Shown: positions 6,877-15,864 of the stretch, one piece after another | How the letters are laid out: each line of letters begins with the position of its first letter | Numbering within the stretch: the first letter of the stretch is position 1 | Assembly (NCBI RefSeq): GCF_014651075.1 | Contig: NZ_BMWE01000006.1 | Location: forward strand, 310,001-374,000 | Length of the DNA stretch: 64,000 nt | Direction of reading: 5' to 3' | From: Streptomyces djakartensis | GTDB taxonomy: Bacteria > Actinomycetota > Actinomycetes > Streptomycetales > Streptomycetaceae | Position numbers and translations under genes: made by a program | The notes under the pieces: model-generated | What the model was told of the DNA's origin: nothing | Databases searched by the model: none | Seen by the model: only the letters and a program-made list of their open reading frames with translations

Positions 6877-9474
6877 TCAGGCCAAAGGTGTTGGGGTCTG
6901 TCCGGCGGCCGCGTCGCAGGCCTGCCCCCGCAGCGCACGGGCCAGATCGTCCCGAGCCTCCAGCACCAGCCGGCGCAGGGCCGGGGCCGCATCGCGGTGC
7001 GAGTCCAGCCACGCGTCGGTGGCGTCGAGTGTCCCCTGGGACTGCTGGAGCGACGGGAACAGGCCCCGCACCACGTGCATCCCGATCTGGATCGACCGCT
7101 CGGACCAGACGCGCTCGATCACCGCGAAGTACTTGTCCGCGTACGGGGCGAGCAACTGCCGCTGCGAGCCCTGGGTGAACCCCGCGATGGTCGCCTCGAC
7201 CATGGCGTTGGACAGCGCGTCCGACTCCACGACCTGCGCCCACGCCTGGGCCTTGACCGCCTCCGACGGGCGTGCCGCCAGGCACCGCACCTGGTGGCGC
7301 TTGCCCGAGGCCGTGTCGTCCCTGGTCAGCTCCTCGGCCAGGTCCTGCTCGTCCACCACCCCGTGCGCGGCCAGCGGCTCCAGGAACACCCAGCGCAGTT
7401 CCTGGTCCAGGTCGAGGCCCTCGATCGCCGCCGTGCCCGCCAGCAGGTCCCGCAGCAGTTCGAAGTCGGCCTCGGCGGTGGCCGTCCGGGCGAAGAAACG
7501 CGCCCAGGCGAGCTGCTGCTCGCTGCCCGGCTCCGCCTCCCGCAGCTCACGCCGCGCACCCTCGGCCAGCAGCCGGCCACCGGCCTCCCGCCAGCCGGCC
7601 GCCGCGTAGTGCGTGACGGCCGACTCGGCCCACGCGTGCAGCATCTGGAGCACGCCGATCTCGGCCTCGCGCCCCGCGAACCGCAGCACCAGATCCACGA
7701 AGTGCCTGGCCGGGAGCAGCGCGTCCCGGGTCATGTTCCACAGCGCCGACCAGCACAGGGCACGGGCGAGGGGGTCCGTGAGCGACCCGAGGTGCTCGCG
7801 CAGGGTCGCGAGCGAGGTCTCGTCGAAGCGGATCTTGCAGTACGTCAGGTCGTCGTCGTTGACCAGGACCAGGTCGGGGGCGTCGGAGCCGGCCAGGTCC
7901 GCGACGACCGTGCGCGCCCCGTCGACATCGGTCTCGGCGCGCGCGTACCTTGCGAGCGTCCCCGTGTCCGTCACCCGGTACAGGCCGACCGCGACACGGT
8001 GCGGGCGCAGCTCGGGGTGCGACTCGGCCGCATCCTGCACCACCGCCAGCTCCTCGACCCGGCCGTCCGCGCCCAGCAGCACCTGCGGCGTCAGCGAGTT
8101 CACCCCGGCCGTCTGGAGCCAGGAACGGGCCCAGCCGCTCATGTCCCGGCCGCTGGTCTCCGCCAGCACCGACAGCAGGTCACCGAGGCGCGTGTTGCCG
8201 TACGCGTGCCGCTTGAAGTACCGCCGGGCGCCCTCCAGGAAGGCCTCCTCGCCGACGTAGGCCACGAGCTGCTTCAGCACCGACGCGCCCTTGGCGTACG
8301 TGATGCCGTCGAAGTTCAGCTTGGCGTCCTGCAGGTCGCGGATGTCGGCCGTGACCGGGTGCGTGGAGGGCAGCTGGTCGGCCCGGTAGGCCCAGGCCTT
8401 GCGGCGGTTGGCGAAGGTGACCCAGCCGTTCTTGAAACGGGTCGCCCCGACCAGCGCGAACTCGCCCATGAAGTCGGCGAACGACTCCTTCAGCCACAGG
8501 TCGTCCCACCACTCCATGGTGACCAGGTCGCCGAACCACATGTGCGCCATCTCGTGCAGCACGACGTTGGCCCGGCCCTCGTAGGACGCCTGCGTCACCT
8601 TCCCGCGGAAGACGAACTCCTCCCGGAACGTCACAAGACCCGGGTTCTCCATCGCGCCCAGGTTGTACTCGGGTACGAACGCCTGGTCGTACTTCCCGAA
8701 CGGATACGGGAAGTCGAAGCGGTCGTGGAAGAAGTCCAGGCCCTGCTTGGTGACGAGGAAGACGTCCTCGGCGTCGAAGTGGGGTGCGAGGGCCTTGCGG
8801 CACAGGGCGCCGAGCGGGATCTCCAGGGTCGTGCCGTCCGGATGCGTACGGGAGTACGAGTCCGTCACGTAGTGGTACGGGCCCGCCACCACACAGGTGA
8901 TGTACGTCGAGATCGGCTTGGTCTCGGCGAACCGCCAGACCCCGTCGGCCTTCTCGCCGACCCCGTTGCTCCACACCGTCCAGCCCTCGGGTGCCCGCAC
9001 CTCGAAGCGGTAGGGCGCCTTGAGGTCGGGCTGCTCGAAGTTCGCGAAGACCCGGCGGGAGTCGGCCGGTTCGTACTGGGTGTACAGGTACACCTCGCCG
9101 TCCTCGGGGTCGACGAAGCGGTGCAGGCCCTCGCCGGTGCGCGAGTAGGCGCACTGGGCGTCGACGATCAGCTCGTTTTCGGCGGCCAGGTCCTCCAGCG
9201 TGATCCGGGAGCCGTCGAAGACCTCGCCGGGGTCCAGATCACGGCCGTTGAGTGAGACGGACGTCACACTCGGCGCGATCAGGTCGGCGAAGCTGCTCGC
9301 GCCGGGCTCGTTGCAGCGGAACCGGACGGTCGTGACGGACCGGAACGTGCGGGGACCGCCGGTGTCGTCCGCGCCGACCGCGGACCGCAGGTCGAGGGAC
9401 ACCTCGTACCCGTCGACGCCGATCAGGGCGGCCCGCTCACGGGCCTCGTCACGGGACAGATTCTCACCGGGCAC
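6877..9474 (-). CDS. pepN: Aminopeptidase N (M1 family zinc metallopeptidase)
   Basis: 865 residues, the usual size of actinobacterial PepN. The exopeptidase motif GAMEN lies at 273-277, and the zinc site H307-E-M-A-H311 with the third ligand E330 lies in WLKESFADF. An N-terminal beta-domain precedes the thermolysin-like catalytic domain. The long C-terminal helical ERAP1-like domain ends with LDSHRDAAPALRRLVLEARDDLARALRGQ. There is no signal peptide, so it is a cytoplasmic enzyme that removes N-terminal residues from peptides, part of the terminal stage of protein turnover. GTG start at 9474 with GGAG eight bases upstream. It is divergent from the DsbA-fold gene at 9612. Confidence 0.96.
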   Translation of the reverse strand: MPGENLSRDEARERAALIGVDGYEVSLDLRSAVGADDTGGPRTFRSVTTVRFRCNEPGASSFADLIAPSVTSVSLNGRDLDPGEVFDGSRITLEDLAAENELIVDAQCAYSRTGEGLHRFVDPEDGEVYLYTQYEPADSRRVFANFEQPDLKAPYRFEVRAPEGWTVWSNGVGEKADGVWRFAETKPISTYITCVVAGPYHYVTDSYSRTHPDGTTLEIPLGALCRKALAPHFDAEDVFLVTKQGLDFFHDRFDFPYPFGKYDQAFVPEYNLGAMENPGLVTFREEFVFRGKVTQASYEGRANVVLHEMAHMWFGDLVTMEWWDDLWLKESFADFMGEFALVGATRFKNGWVTFANRRKAWAYRADQLPSTHPVTADIRDLQDAKLNFDGITYAKGASVLKQLVAYVGEEAFLEGARRYFKRHAYGNTRLGDLLSVLAETSGRDMSGWARSWLQTAGVNSLTPQVLLGADGRVEELAVVQDAAESHPELRPHRVAVGLYRVTDTGTLARYARAETDVDGARTVVADLAGSDAPDLVLVNDDDLTYCKIRFDETSLATLREHLGSLTDPLARALCWSALWNMTRDALLPARHFVDLVLRFAGREAEIGVLQMLHAWAESAVTHYAAAGWREAGGRLLAEGARRELREAEPGSEQQLAWARFFARTATAEADFELLRDLLAGTAAIEGLDLDQELRWVFLEPLAAHGVVDEQDLAEELTRDDTASGKRHQVRCLAARPSEAVKAQAWAQVVESDALSNAMVEATIAGFTQGSQRQLLAPYADKYFAVIERVWSERSIQIGMHVVRGLFPSLQQSQGTLDATDAWLDSHRDAAPALRRLVLEARDDLARALRGQACDAAAGQTPTPLA

Positions 9475-9611
9475 GGGCAGTACTCCTCGGACCTCGTCGG
9501 ATACGGCGGAACAGCAACGATCCTGCCACGCGCCCCTGACCCGAGGCAGCCGGGAATGACCGGGGTGAGCAGCGGCGTTCCCGGAGAAACGGCTTACTCA
9601 CGAGGAGAGAC

Positions 9612-10250
9612 ATGTCGGACAAGACCCCCGTCGACTTCTGGTTCGACCCGCTGTGCCCCTGGGCGTGGATGACCTCCCGTTGGGTGCTGGAGGTGGAGAA
9701 GGTCAGGGACATCGAGGTCCGCTGGCACCTCATGAGCCTCGCCGTCCTCAACGAGGACAAGCTGGACGAGCTGCCCGAGGAGTACCGCGAGCTGCTTCAG
9801 ACCAAGGCGTGGGGCCCGGTCCGGGTCGTCATCGCGGCACAGCAGGAGCACGGCGCCGAGGTGCTCGGCGACCTCTACACCGCGCTCGGCACCCGCATCC
9901 ACAACCAGGGCGAGGGCCCCGGCAAGGAGACGGTCGCCGCCGCCCTGAAGGACGTCGGCCTGCCCGAGTCGCTCATGGAGCACTGGGACTCCACCCCGTA
10001 CGAGCCCGAGCTGCGCGCCTCCCACAAGGAGGGCATCGACAAGGTCGGCCAGGAGGTCGGCACCCCGGTCATCGCCGTTCCCGGCGCCGACGGCGAGCAG
10101 ATCGCCTTCTTCGGCCCGGTCGTCACCCCGGCCCCGCAGGGCGAGGAGGCCGCCCGCCTCTGGGACGGCACCCTCGCCGTGGCCTCGGTTCCCGGCTTCT
10201 ACGAGATCAAGCGCACCCGCACCAAGGGCCCGGACTTCTCCAACCTGTAG
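9612..10250 (+). CDS. DsbA-family thiol protein, mycothiol-dependent nitroreductase Rv2466c type
   Basis: 212 residues with a thioredoxin/DsbA fold opening (VDFWFDPLCPWAWMTSRW) and an inserted helical section. The C-terminal GTPVIAVPG holds the cis-proline. The active site is C15-P-W-A18: only the first cysteine of the CxxC pair is present. A monothiol site fits a mechanism in which a mixed disulfide forms with mycothiol rather than an internal disulfide. In M. tuberculosis the relative Rv2466c is a mycothiol-linked oxidoreductase that activates nitro-prodrugs; equivalence here is inferred from family resemblance. ATG has GAGGAGAG upstream. It forms a single-gene unit convergent with the kinase at 10429. 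Confidence 0.82.
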   Translation: MSDKTPVDFWFDPLCPWAWMTSRWVLEVEKVRDIEVRWHLMSLAVLNEDKLDELPEEYRELLQTKAWGPVRVVIAAQQEHGAEVLGDLYTALGTRIHNQGEGPGKETVAAALKDVGLPESLMEHWDSTPYEPELRASHKEGIDKVGQEVGTPVIAVPGADGEQIAFFGPVVTPAPQGEEAARLWDGTLAVASVPGFYEIKRTRTKGPDFSNL

Positions 10251-10257
10251 GGCTCAC

Positions 10258-10312
10258 CCGGCGGGGGCGGCTTCCGGGTTCCGCAGGTCCTCCGGGAGCC
10301 GGCCCCCGCCGG
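10258..10312. terminator. Bidirectional terminator between convergent genes
   Basis: The left arm at 10258-10272 pairs with 10297-10312 (CCGGCGGGGGC core perfect, one bulge further in). It lies between the DsbA-fold gene (+) and the FGGY kinase (-). Confidence 0.65.
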
Positions 10313-10428
10313 CCTGATGGCTCCAGGGCTGATACCACCGGCAGCCAGGAGCGGTGCAGCGCCACACATCCGTCCGGTCGGGTGACGTCCCAGCACGCGC
10401 GAGTGACACCGCGATGCGTCGCGCTGGT

Positions 10429-11847
10429 TCATGTACGGGCCCGCGCCCGCGTCAGCCGGGCCAGGTGCTCGTCGTAGCCGTTGGTGTAGAGGGCCGCCCG
10501 GTCCGGGGCCGGGTCGACGATCCGCGTCGGCCGCGTCCACTCCGCCGCGTCCAGTGGCATCCCGTACCGCTCGGCCGCCGCCAGGACCGCGCCCCGGGCG
10601 CCCACCTCGCCCTCGACGACCCGCAGCGGCCGGCCGAGCACATCGGCCAGCAGCCGCATCCATGCGGGGCTGCGGGTGCCGCCGCCGCACACCGCCAGCG
10701 CACCGGTCAGCCCGGCCGCCTCCAGGCAGTGCCGGGCCGCGTACCCGATTCCCTCGCAGGTGGCGCGGACCAGGTCCCCCCGGGTCGACTCCAGGGAGAC
10801 ACCGGTGAGTTCGGCGCGCAGCCGGGGCTCGACGAAGGGGGCGCGTTCCCCGGAGGGCGCGAAGTACGGCAGCACGCGGACGCCGTTCGCGCCCGGCGGG
10901 GTCTCGGAGAGCAGGCCGTCGACCTCGTCGTGCCGCACACCCGTCGTCGACAGCACCCAGTCCAGCGCCGCAGTGCCCACCATCGCGGGCATGGCGCGCA
11001 GCCAGTGACCGGGCCGGTCCGTGCAGATGTACAGGCCGGCCGGTTCGCCCGTCAGGTCCAGTTCGGAGGTGGCGACCAGGCTGGCCAGGCAGGTGCCGAC
11101 GATCAGCAGTCCGTCCCCCGGGGCCGTCACCCCGGCGCCCAGCGCGCAGGCCGGCAGGTCGTACGGGCCGTTCGCGATCCGGGTGCCGGGCGGCAGCCCC
11201 TCCCCCCGGGCCTCGGCGGTGGCGAGCGGGTCGCTGACCGGGGCGAGCAGATGGCGCCGGTGTGCGAGGCCCAGCAGTTCCACGACCTGGTCGTCGTACG
11301 TCCTGGTCCGCGGATCGAGGAAGGGCATCGAGGCGTCCGACACGTCGGTCGCGAAACCGGCGCCCGTCAGCCGCTGGAACACCATGTCCTTGCAGTACAG
11401 GGCGGCTTTCGCGGCGTCCAGGGTCCGCGGTTCATGGCGGTCCAGCCAGGCCAGCAGCGGCCCCGGGCAGCCCGGGAACATCGCGCTCCCGGTCCGCCGG
11501 AACACCGTCTCGAACGTGCCGTCCGACAGCCACCGGTCGACCAGTTCGTGCGCTCGCCCGTCCATCCAGGAGGCCGCCGGACGTACGGGCCGCCCTTCGC
11601 CGTCGACCAGCCACACCCCGTCGCCCTGCCCCGTGAGGCCGGCGAGCTCAACGGGTTCCGGGACGCGTTCCGTGATCTCGCCGAGCACGGCGACGACCGC
11701 TCCGTACACCTCCTCCATGTCCTGCTCGACGACCCCGCCGCGCAGCGACAGGTCCACCGGCCGGGACTCCACGGCCAGTTGACGGCCCGTGGAGTCAAAG
11801 GCCGCCGCCTTGACCATGGACGTGCCCACATCGATACCGACGTACAT
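10429..11847 (-). CDS. FGGY-family carbohydrate/polyol kinase 1
   Basis: 472 residues with the two-domain ASKHA kinase plan: phosphate-1 loop GIDVGTSMVKAAAFD at the N-terminus, TGQGDGVWLVD near 90, the adenosine-side motif VCGGGTRSPAW near 390, and GARGAVLAAAERYG close to the end. Details such as CKDMVFQRLTG, TDVSDAS and RTRTYDD remind me of EryA-type erythritol kinases more than of xylulokinase, but this is by eye. It phosphorylates the imported substrate or an early intermediate. It is the last gene of the minus-strand transporter operon, 19 bases after the dehydrogenase. A second, different FGGY kinase stands in the divergent unit. Confidence 0.85.
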   Translation of the reverse strand: MYVGIDVGTSMVKAAAFDSTGRQLAVESRPVDLSLRGGVVEQDMEEVYGAVVAVLGEITERVPEPVELAGLTGQGDGVWLVDGEGRPVRPAASWMDGRAHELVDRWLSDGTFETVFRRTGSAMFPGCPGPLLAWLDRHEPRTLDAAKAALYCKDMVFQRLTGAGFATDVSDASMPFLDPRTRTYDDQVVELLGLAHRRHLLAPVSDPLATAEARGEGLPPGTRIANGPYDLPACALGAGVTAPGDGLLIVGTCLASLVATSELDLTGEPAGLYICTDRPGHWLRAMPAMVGTAALDWVLSTTGVRHDEVDGLLSETPPGANGVRVLPYFAPSGERAPFVEPRLRAELTGVSLESTRGDLVRATCEGIGYAARHCLEAAGLTGALAVCGGGTRSPAWMRLLADVLGRPLRVVEGEVGARGAVLAAAERYGMPLDAAEWTRPTRIVDPAPDRAALYTNGYDEHLARLTRARART

Positions 11848-11866
11848 GCGGCTCCCCTCCGGGTCC

Positions 11867-12898
11867 TCAGGTCAGACAGTGCGCGAGCGGCTCGCCGCGC
11901 ACCCAGCGGCCCACCTCTCCGGCGGCGATCCGGGCCGCCTTCTCCGCGACCGCGCGGGAGGCACCGCCCAGATGGGGGGTGAGCACCACGCGTTCGGAGA
12001 GCCCCAGCAGCCGGGAGCCGGCCGGCAGCGGCTCCCGCTCGTACGTGTCGAGCGCCGCCGCCGACACCCGGCCGTCCGCCAGCGCGTCGCACAGCGCGTC
12101 CTCGTCGAGCAGCGGGCCCCGCGCCACGTTCACCACCACCGCGCCGGCCGGCAGCAGCCCCAGCTCCCGGGCGCCGATCAGCCCCCGGGTCTCGGGAGTG
12201 AGCCGGGCGTGCAGGCTGATCACCTGGGAGCGGCGCAGCAGTTCGTCCAGCGAGGCCACGCGCAGGCCGTGGATCTCGCCGTGCACATACGGGTCGTACA
12301 CCATCACCCGGGCACCGAACGCGCACAGCACCCGGGCGACCCGGCTGCCCACGGCCCCGTACCCGACGAGCCCGACGGGCAGGTCCTCCAGCTCCAGCCC
12401 GCTCCGCTCGTACGTGTAGTACGCGGCTCCCTCCCAGCTGCCGTGCCGGGCCAGCGGGTCGTGGGCCTGGGGGATGCGGCGCAGGGCCGACAGCATCAGG
12501 CCGACGGTGAACTCGGCGGTGGCGGCGGCGTTGCGGCCCGGTGCGAAGCACACCCGCACGTCACGCCGCTTGGCCGCGTCCAGGTTGACGTTGACGGGAC
12601 CGCCCCGGCAGACCACGACCAGCCTCAGGTCCGGGCAGGCGGCGAGGACCCGTTCGGTGACCGGGCCCATCTGTGTGACCAGGACCTGCGCCCCGGCCAG
12701 CGCCTCGATCATCTCGTCCTCGGCGCCACTGGCCTCCTGCACCTCGGCTACCGGCCCGAACGGCTCCAGCGGCCAGCCGAGCCTCACCTCCCTGACGTCG
12801 GCCCGCTCCACCTCGTGCGTCACCGCCCGGCTGATCAGCGACGGCAGCACGAAGTGGTCACCGGCGGCCACCACACGTACGTTCTCTTCGGAGGTCAT
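11867..12898 (-). CDS. D-2-hydroxyacid dehydrogenase family protein
   Basis: 343 residues. The Rossmann NAD-binding motif GLVGYGAVGSRVARVLCAFG lies near residues 160-180, followed by DPYV. The catalytic set of the family is present: Arg in VNVARGPLLDEDAL near 250, then the Glu region and a His in TPHLGGAS near 303. The N-terminal domain includes LVTQMGPVTERVLAACP. Family members reduce 2-keto acids to D-2-hydroxyacids or oxidise phosphoglycerate-like compounds. In this operon it suggests a pathway with a 2-hydroxyacid or sugar-acid intermediate. The start ATG overlaps the stop of the ATPase upstream (ATGA), so the two are translationally coupled. Confidence 0.85.
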   Translation of the reverse strand: MTSEENVRVVAAGDHFVLPSLISRAVTHEVERADVREVRLGWPLEPFGPVAEVQEASGAEDEMIEALAGAQVLVTQMGPVTERVLAACPDLRLVVVCRGGPVNVNLDAAKRRDVRVCFAPGRNAAATAEFTVGLMLSALRRIPQAHDPLARHGSWEGAAYYTYERSGLELEDLPVGLVGYGAVGSRVARVLCAFGARVMVYDPYVHGEIHGLRVASLDELLRRSQVISLHARLTPETRGLIGARELGLLPAGAVVVNVARGPLLDEDALCDALADGRVSAAALDTYEREPLPAGSRLLGLSERVVLTPHLGGASRAVAEKAARIAAGEVGRWVRGEPLAHCLT

Positions 12899-13974
12899 CG
12901 CAGTGCGTCTCCCGTCTCGGCGTCGAAGACATGGGTGTGCCGGGGGTCGGCGGCGACCCTGACACGCTCGTCGTGGGCCAGCCGTACCTCGGGGTCGGTG
13001 AGGACGACCAGATGCCGTTCGACCCCGTCGAGGGCGAGGGTCGCCAGGCCCGACTCGAGCAGGGGTTCGTGGGCGACGACCCGGGCGGGCAGACCGCCCT
13101 CGGCGGTGAGCCGGACGTCCTCCGGGCGGATTCCGACCACCACCTCCCTGCCCTGGTCCACCGGCATCGGCAGGGCGATCCGCACCGAGTCGGAGAGGCG
13201 GGCGTGAGCGTCGCCGGTGGCGATGCCGGGCAGCAGGGTGATCGCGGGCTCGCCGACGAAGTCCGCGACGAACACGTTGGCCGGGCTGTCGTAGATCTCG
13301 TAGGGGGTGCCGAGCTGCTGGATGACGCCGTCCTTCATCACGGCGATCCGGTCGGCGAGGGAGAGGGCCTCCTCCTGGTCGTGGGTGACCAGGATCGTGG
13401 TGTGGCCCAGGTCCTTCTGGATGCGCTTGAGTTCACGGCGGGTGGTGTCGCGCTGGGCCGCGTCCAGGTGGGAGAGGGGTTCGTCGAGGAGCAGCACGTC
13501 CGGTTCGCGGATCAGGGCCCGGGCGAGCGAGACGCGCTGCTTCTGGCCGCTGGAGAGGCCGGCCGGGCGGGCGTCGAGGAGCCCGGTCAGGCCGACCCGG
13601 TCGGCGATCTCCCTCACCTTCCGGTCGACGTCCCCCCGTGCCGCCTTCCTCCGGGCCTTCAGTCCGAACGCCAGGTTCTCCGCGACCGACAGCGGCGGAT
13701 ACAGCGCGTAGTTCTCGAACGCGACCCCGATGTTCCGCTGCTGTGCGGGCCGTTCCACCACCGACGCCCCGCCGACCAGGATGTCCCCGCCGGTCACCGG
13801 CTCAAGACCGGCGATCATGCGCAGTGTCGTCGACTTGCCGCAGCCGGACGGCCCGAGCAGGCCGAGCAGCTCCCCGGACCGCAGGCTCAGATCGATCCCG
13901 CGTACGGCGTCGACCGGGGGCCGCCCCCGCGACCGGTAGGTCTTGCGCAGCTCACGTAGCTCCAGTCCCGTCAT
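12895..13974 (-). CDS. ABC transporter ATPase 2 of the sugar/polyol locus (UgpC/MsmK type)
   Basis: 359 residues. Walker A is GPSGCGKSTT near 43, the ABC signature LSSGQKQRVSLAR near 138, Walker B LLLDEPLSHLD near 160 and the switch His in LVTHDQEEAL near 195. The C-terminal third is the OB-fold regulatory domain of carbohydrate importer ATPases (VVVGIRPEDVRL, VERHLVVLTDPEVRL). Its start lies inside the end of the DeoR gene (23-base overlap), and its end overlaps the dehydrogenase start. A second full ATPase is encoded two genes upstream, so the importer is probably a heterodimeric-ATPase type, as in glycerol GlpST systems. Confidence 0.92.
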   Translation of the reverse strand: MTGLELRELRKTYRSRGRPPVDAVRGIDLSLRSGELLGLLGPSGCGKSTTLRMIAGLEPVTGGDILVGGASVVERPAQQRNIGVAFENYALYPPLSVAENLAFGLKARRKAARGDVDRKVREIADRVGLTGLLDARPAGLSSGQKQRVSLARALIREPDVLLLDEPLSHLDAAQRDTTRRELKRIQKDLGHTTILVTHDQEEALSLADRIAVMKDGVIQQLGTPYEIYDSPANVFVADFVGEPAITLLPGIATGDAHARLSDSVRIALPMPVDQGREVVVGIRPEDVRLTAEGGLPARVVAHEPLLESGLATLALDGVERHLVVLTDPEVRLAHDERVRVAADPRHTHVFDAETGDALR

Positions 13975-14779
13975 GGCCGCCGCCCTTCGTCGCGCAAACC
14001 TCGTAACGGACCTTGTGCTCGTCCAGGTCCCGCAGTTCCTCCGGCGACGCCCCGTCGTCCACCAGGAGCAGGTCGAAGCGGGACAGCGGGGCGACCCGGT
14101 GCAGGGCGACCCGGCCGAGCTTGGTGTGGTCGATCAGCAGGACGTTCCGCGCGGCCGAGTCGAGCATCGCCCGCTTCACGGACACGATGTGCTGCTCCTG
14201 GTGGTAGGCGTAGCCCTGGTGCACCGCCGACGTCGACGCGAAGCACACGTCCACGCGCAGCTGCTCGACCGCCTCCACGCACGACACCCCGAGGAACGAG
14301 GAGTGCAGCGGGTCGTAGTCGCCGCCGAGCGCCATCAGGTGGATGCCCCGCTGGTCGGCCAGCAGGTTGATCGCCTCCAGGAAGTTGGTGACGACCGTCA
14401 GCGGCGTGACCTCGCCCGTGCGCAGCCGCCGGGCTATCTCCAGGGTGGAGGTGGAGTCGTCCAGCAGGATGGCCATGCCGGGCTCCACCATCCGCAGCGC
14501 CCGCTCGGCCACGGCGGCCTTCTCGGCCCGCATCGTCTTCAGCCGGTACTGCACGTTCGACTCGAAGACCCCGGACGGCTGTGCGGTCACCCCGCCCCGG
14601 AACTTGCGTACGATGCCCTGCCGTTCGAGCTCGTCGAGGTCCCGGTGAATGGTCATCAGGCTCACCCCGAACCGCTCGGCGAGCTCCGCCGCCGTCGCCG
14701 AACCGTCGGCCAGCACCTGCTCGGCCATGGCGGCCTGCCGCGCCGCGGGCCCCTGCTGTCCACCACTGCTGCTGCTCAT
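13952..14779 (-). CDS. DeoR/GlpR-family transcriptional regulator
   Basis: 275 residues. The N-terminal winged helix reads TAAELAERFGVSLMTIHRDLDELERQGIVRKFRGG (about 30-63), the standard DeoR signature. The C-terminal sensor domain has the ribose-5-phosphate-isomerase-like fold (LLDDSTSTLEIARRL, LTVVTNFLEAINLLAD, LMALGGDYDPLHSSFLG). DeoR proteins usually sense a phosphorylated sugar produced by the pathway they repress, consistent with the kinases in this locus. Unusually it is embedded inside the transporter operon between the two ATPase genes. Its start overlaps the previous stop by four bases and its end overlaps the next gene by 23 bases. The probable operator is the palindrome at 19017-19028. 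Confidence 0.92.
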   Translation of the reverse strand: MSSSSGGQQGPAARQAAMAEQVLADGSATAAELAERFGVSLMTIHRDLDELERQGIVRKFRGGVTAQPSGVFESNVQYRLKTMRAEKAAVAERALRMVEPGMAILLDDSTSTLEIARRLRTGEVTPLTVVTNFLEAINLLADQRGIHLMALGGDYDPLHSSFLGVSCVEAVEQLRVDVCFASTSAVHQGYAYHQEQHIVSVKRAMLDSAARNVLLIDHTKLGRVALHRVAPLSRFDLLLVDDGASPEELRDLDEHKVRYEVCATKGGGHDGTGAT

Positions 14780-15864
14780 GCCTGTGTCTCTATTCGTCGT
14801 CCCGGTCGCTCCGGCCGGTCGGCCTCGAACAGCAGCAGGTTCTCAGGCCAGACCGTGAGCCGTACCGGATCGTCCGCACGAAGGCGTGCCGCGTCCGCCC
14901 AGGGAGCGACCAGCGACACCCGCTGCTCCCCGGCACCGAGCCGGACGGTGACCTCGACGGACCGGCCGAGTGCCTCGGTGACGTACACCGTCCCGGTCAG
15001 CTCGTGGCCCTCGCCGTGCAGGGTGATGTCCCGGGGGCGGAGGCCGACGAGGACGTCCGTGCCCGGGGCGGCCTCCGCACGCACCGGCAGCTCGACCTCG
15101 CCGTCGGCCCGCACCCCGCGCTCCGTCACCACCCCGGGCAGCAGGTTGATCCGGGGCCGCCCGAAGGCCCGCGCGACCTCCGTGTCGCAGGGCCGGTACC
15201 AGATCTCCTCCCGGGTGCCGGTCTGCACGATCCGGCCCTGGCGGACGACCCCGATCCGGTCGCCGAGGGCCAGTGCCTCGACAGAGTCGTGCGTGACGTA
15301 CAGCGTGGTGGTGTGCTGCACCTCGCCGAGCGCCTTCAGCTCCGCCCGCATCTGCTGGCGCAGCTTGGCGTCCAGGTGGGAGAGCGGCTCGTCGAGCAGG
15401 AACGCCCGGGCCGGCCGCACCAGTACCCGCCCGAGCGCCACCCGCTGCCGCTGCCCGTTGGACAGCCGGCCCACGGGCCGGTCCAGCAGCCCGGAGATGC
15501 CGAGCAGTTCGGCGACCGCGCCGACCCGCTGCCGGGCCTCGGCGGCCGGGAGACGGTGTCTCGGGGAGCGCAGCGGTGAGGCGAGGTTGTCGTAGGCGGA
15601 GCGGTGCGGGTAGAGGGCGTAGCTCTCGAAGCACATCGCCACACCCCGGTCGTACGGCTCCACGCCCCGCATGTCCTCGCCGTCGAGCAGGACCGTGCCG
15701 GAGTCGGGCTGTTCGAGCCCGGCGACGGTCTTGAGCGTCGTCGTCTTGCCCGCTCCCGACGGGCCCAGCAGACAGAAGAACTCGCCTTCCCGCACCTCCA
15801 GTTCGAGCCCGTCGAGCGCGACGGTCCTCCCGTACGTCTTCCGGACGCCGCTCAGGGTGATCAT
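14776..15864 (-). CDS. ABC transporter ATPase 1 of the sugar/polyol locus (UgpC/MalK type)
   Basis: 362 residues from the ATG at 15864 (MITLSGVRKTYGRTVALDGL); the longer open frame upstream merely runs through the permease gene in another frame. Walker A GPSGAGKTTT near 39, signature LSNGQRQRVALGR near 135, Walker B FLLDEPLSHLD, His in LYVTHDSVEALA, and a C-terminal regulatory domain (VLVGLRPRDITLHGE). The start overlaps the permease stop by four bases. Together with the second ATPase it should power import through the two membrane subunits encoded just upstream. Confidence 0.92.
   Translation of the reverse strand: MITLSGVRKTYGRTVALDGLELEVREGEFFCLLGPSGAGKTTTLKTVAGLEQPDSGTVLLDGEDMRGVEPYDRGVAMCFESYALYPHRSAYDNLASPLRSPRHRLPAAEARQRVGAVAELLGISGLLDRPVGRLSNGQRQRVALGRVLVRPARAFLLDEPLSHLDAKLRQQMRAELKALGEVQHTTTLYVTHDSVEALALGDRIGVVRQGRIVQTGTREEIWYRPCDTEVARAFGRPRINLLPGVVTERGVRADGEVELPVRAEAAPGTDVLVGLRPRDITLHGEGHELTGTVYVTEALGRSVEVTVRLGAGEQRVSLVAPWADAARLRADDPVRLTVWPENLLLFEADRPERPGRRIETQA

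Noticed and set aside
6679..9255. 858-codon plus-strand frame across pepN
   Set aside because: Antisense to a clear aminopeptidase N; composition is that of a GC-bias shadow.
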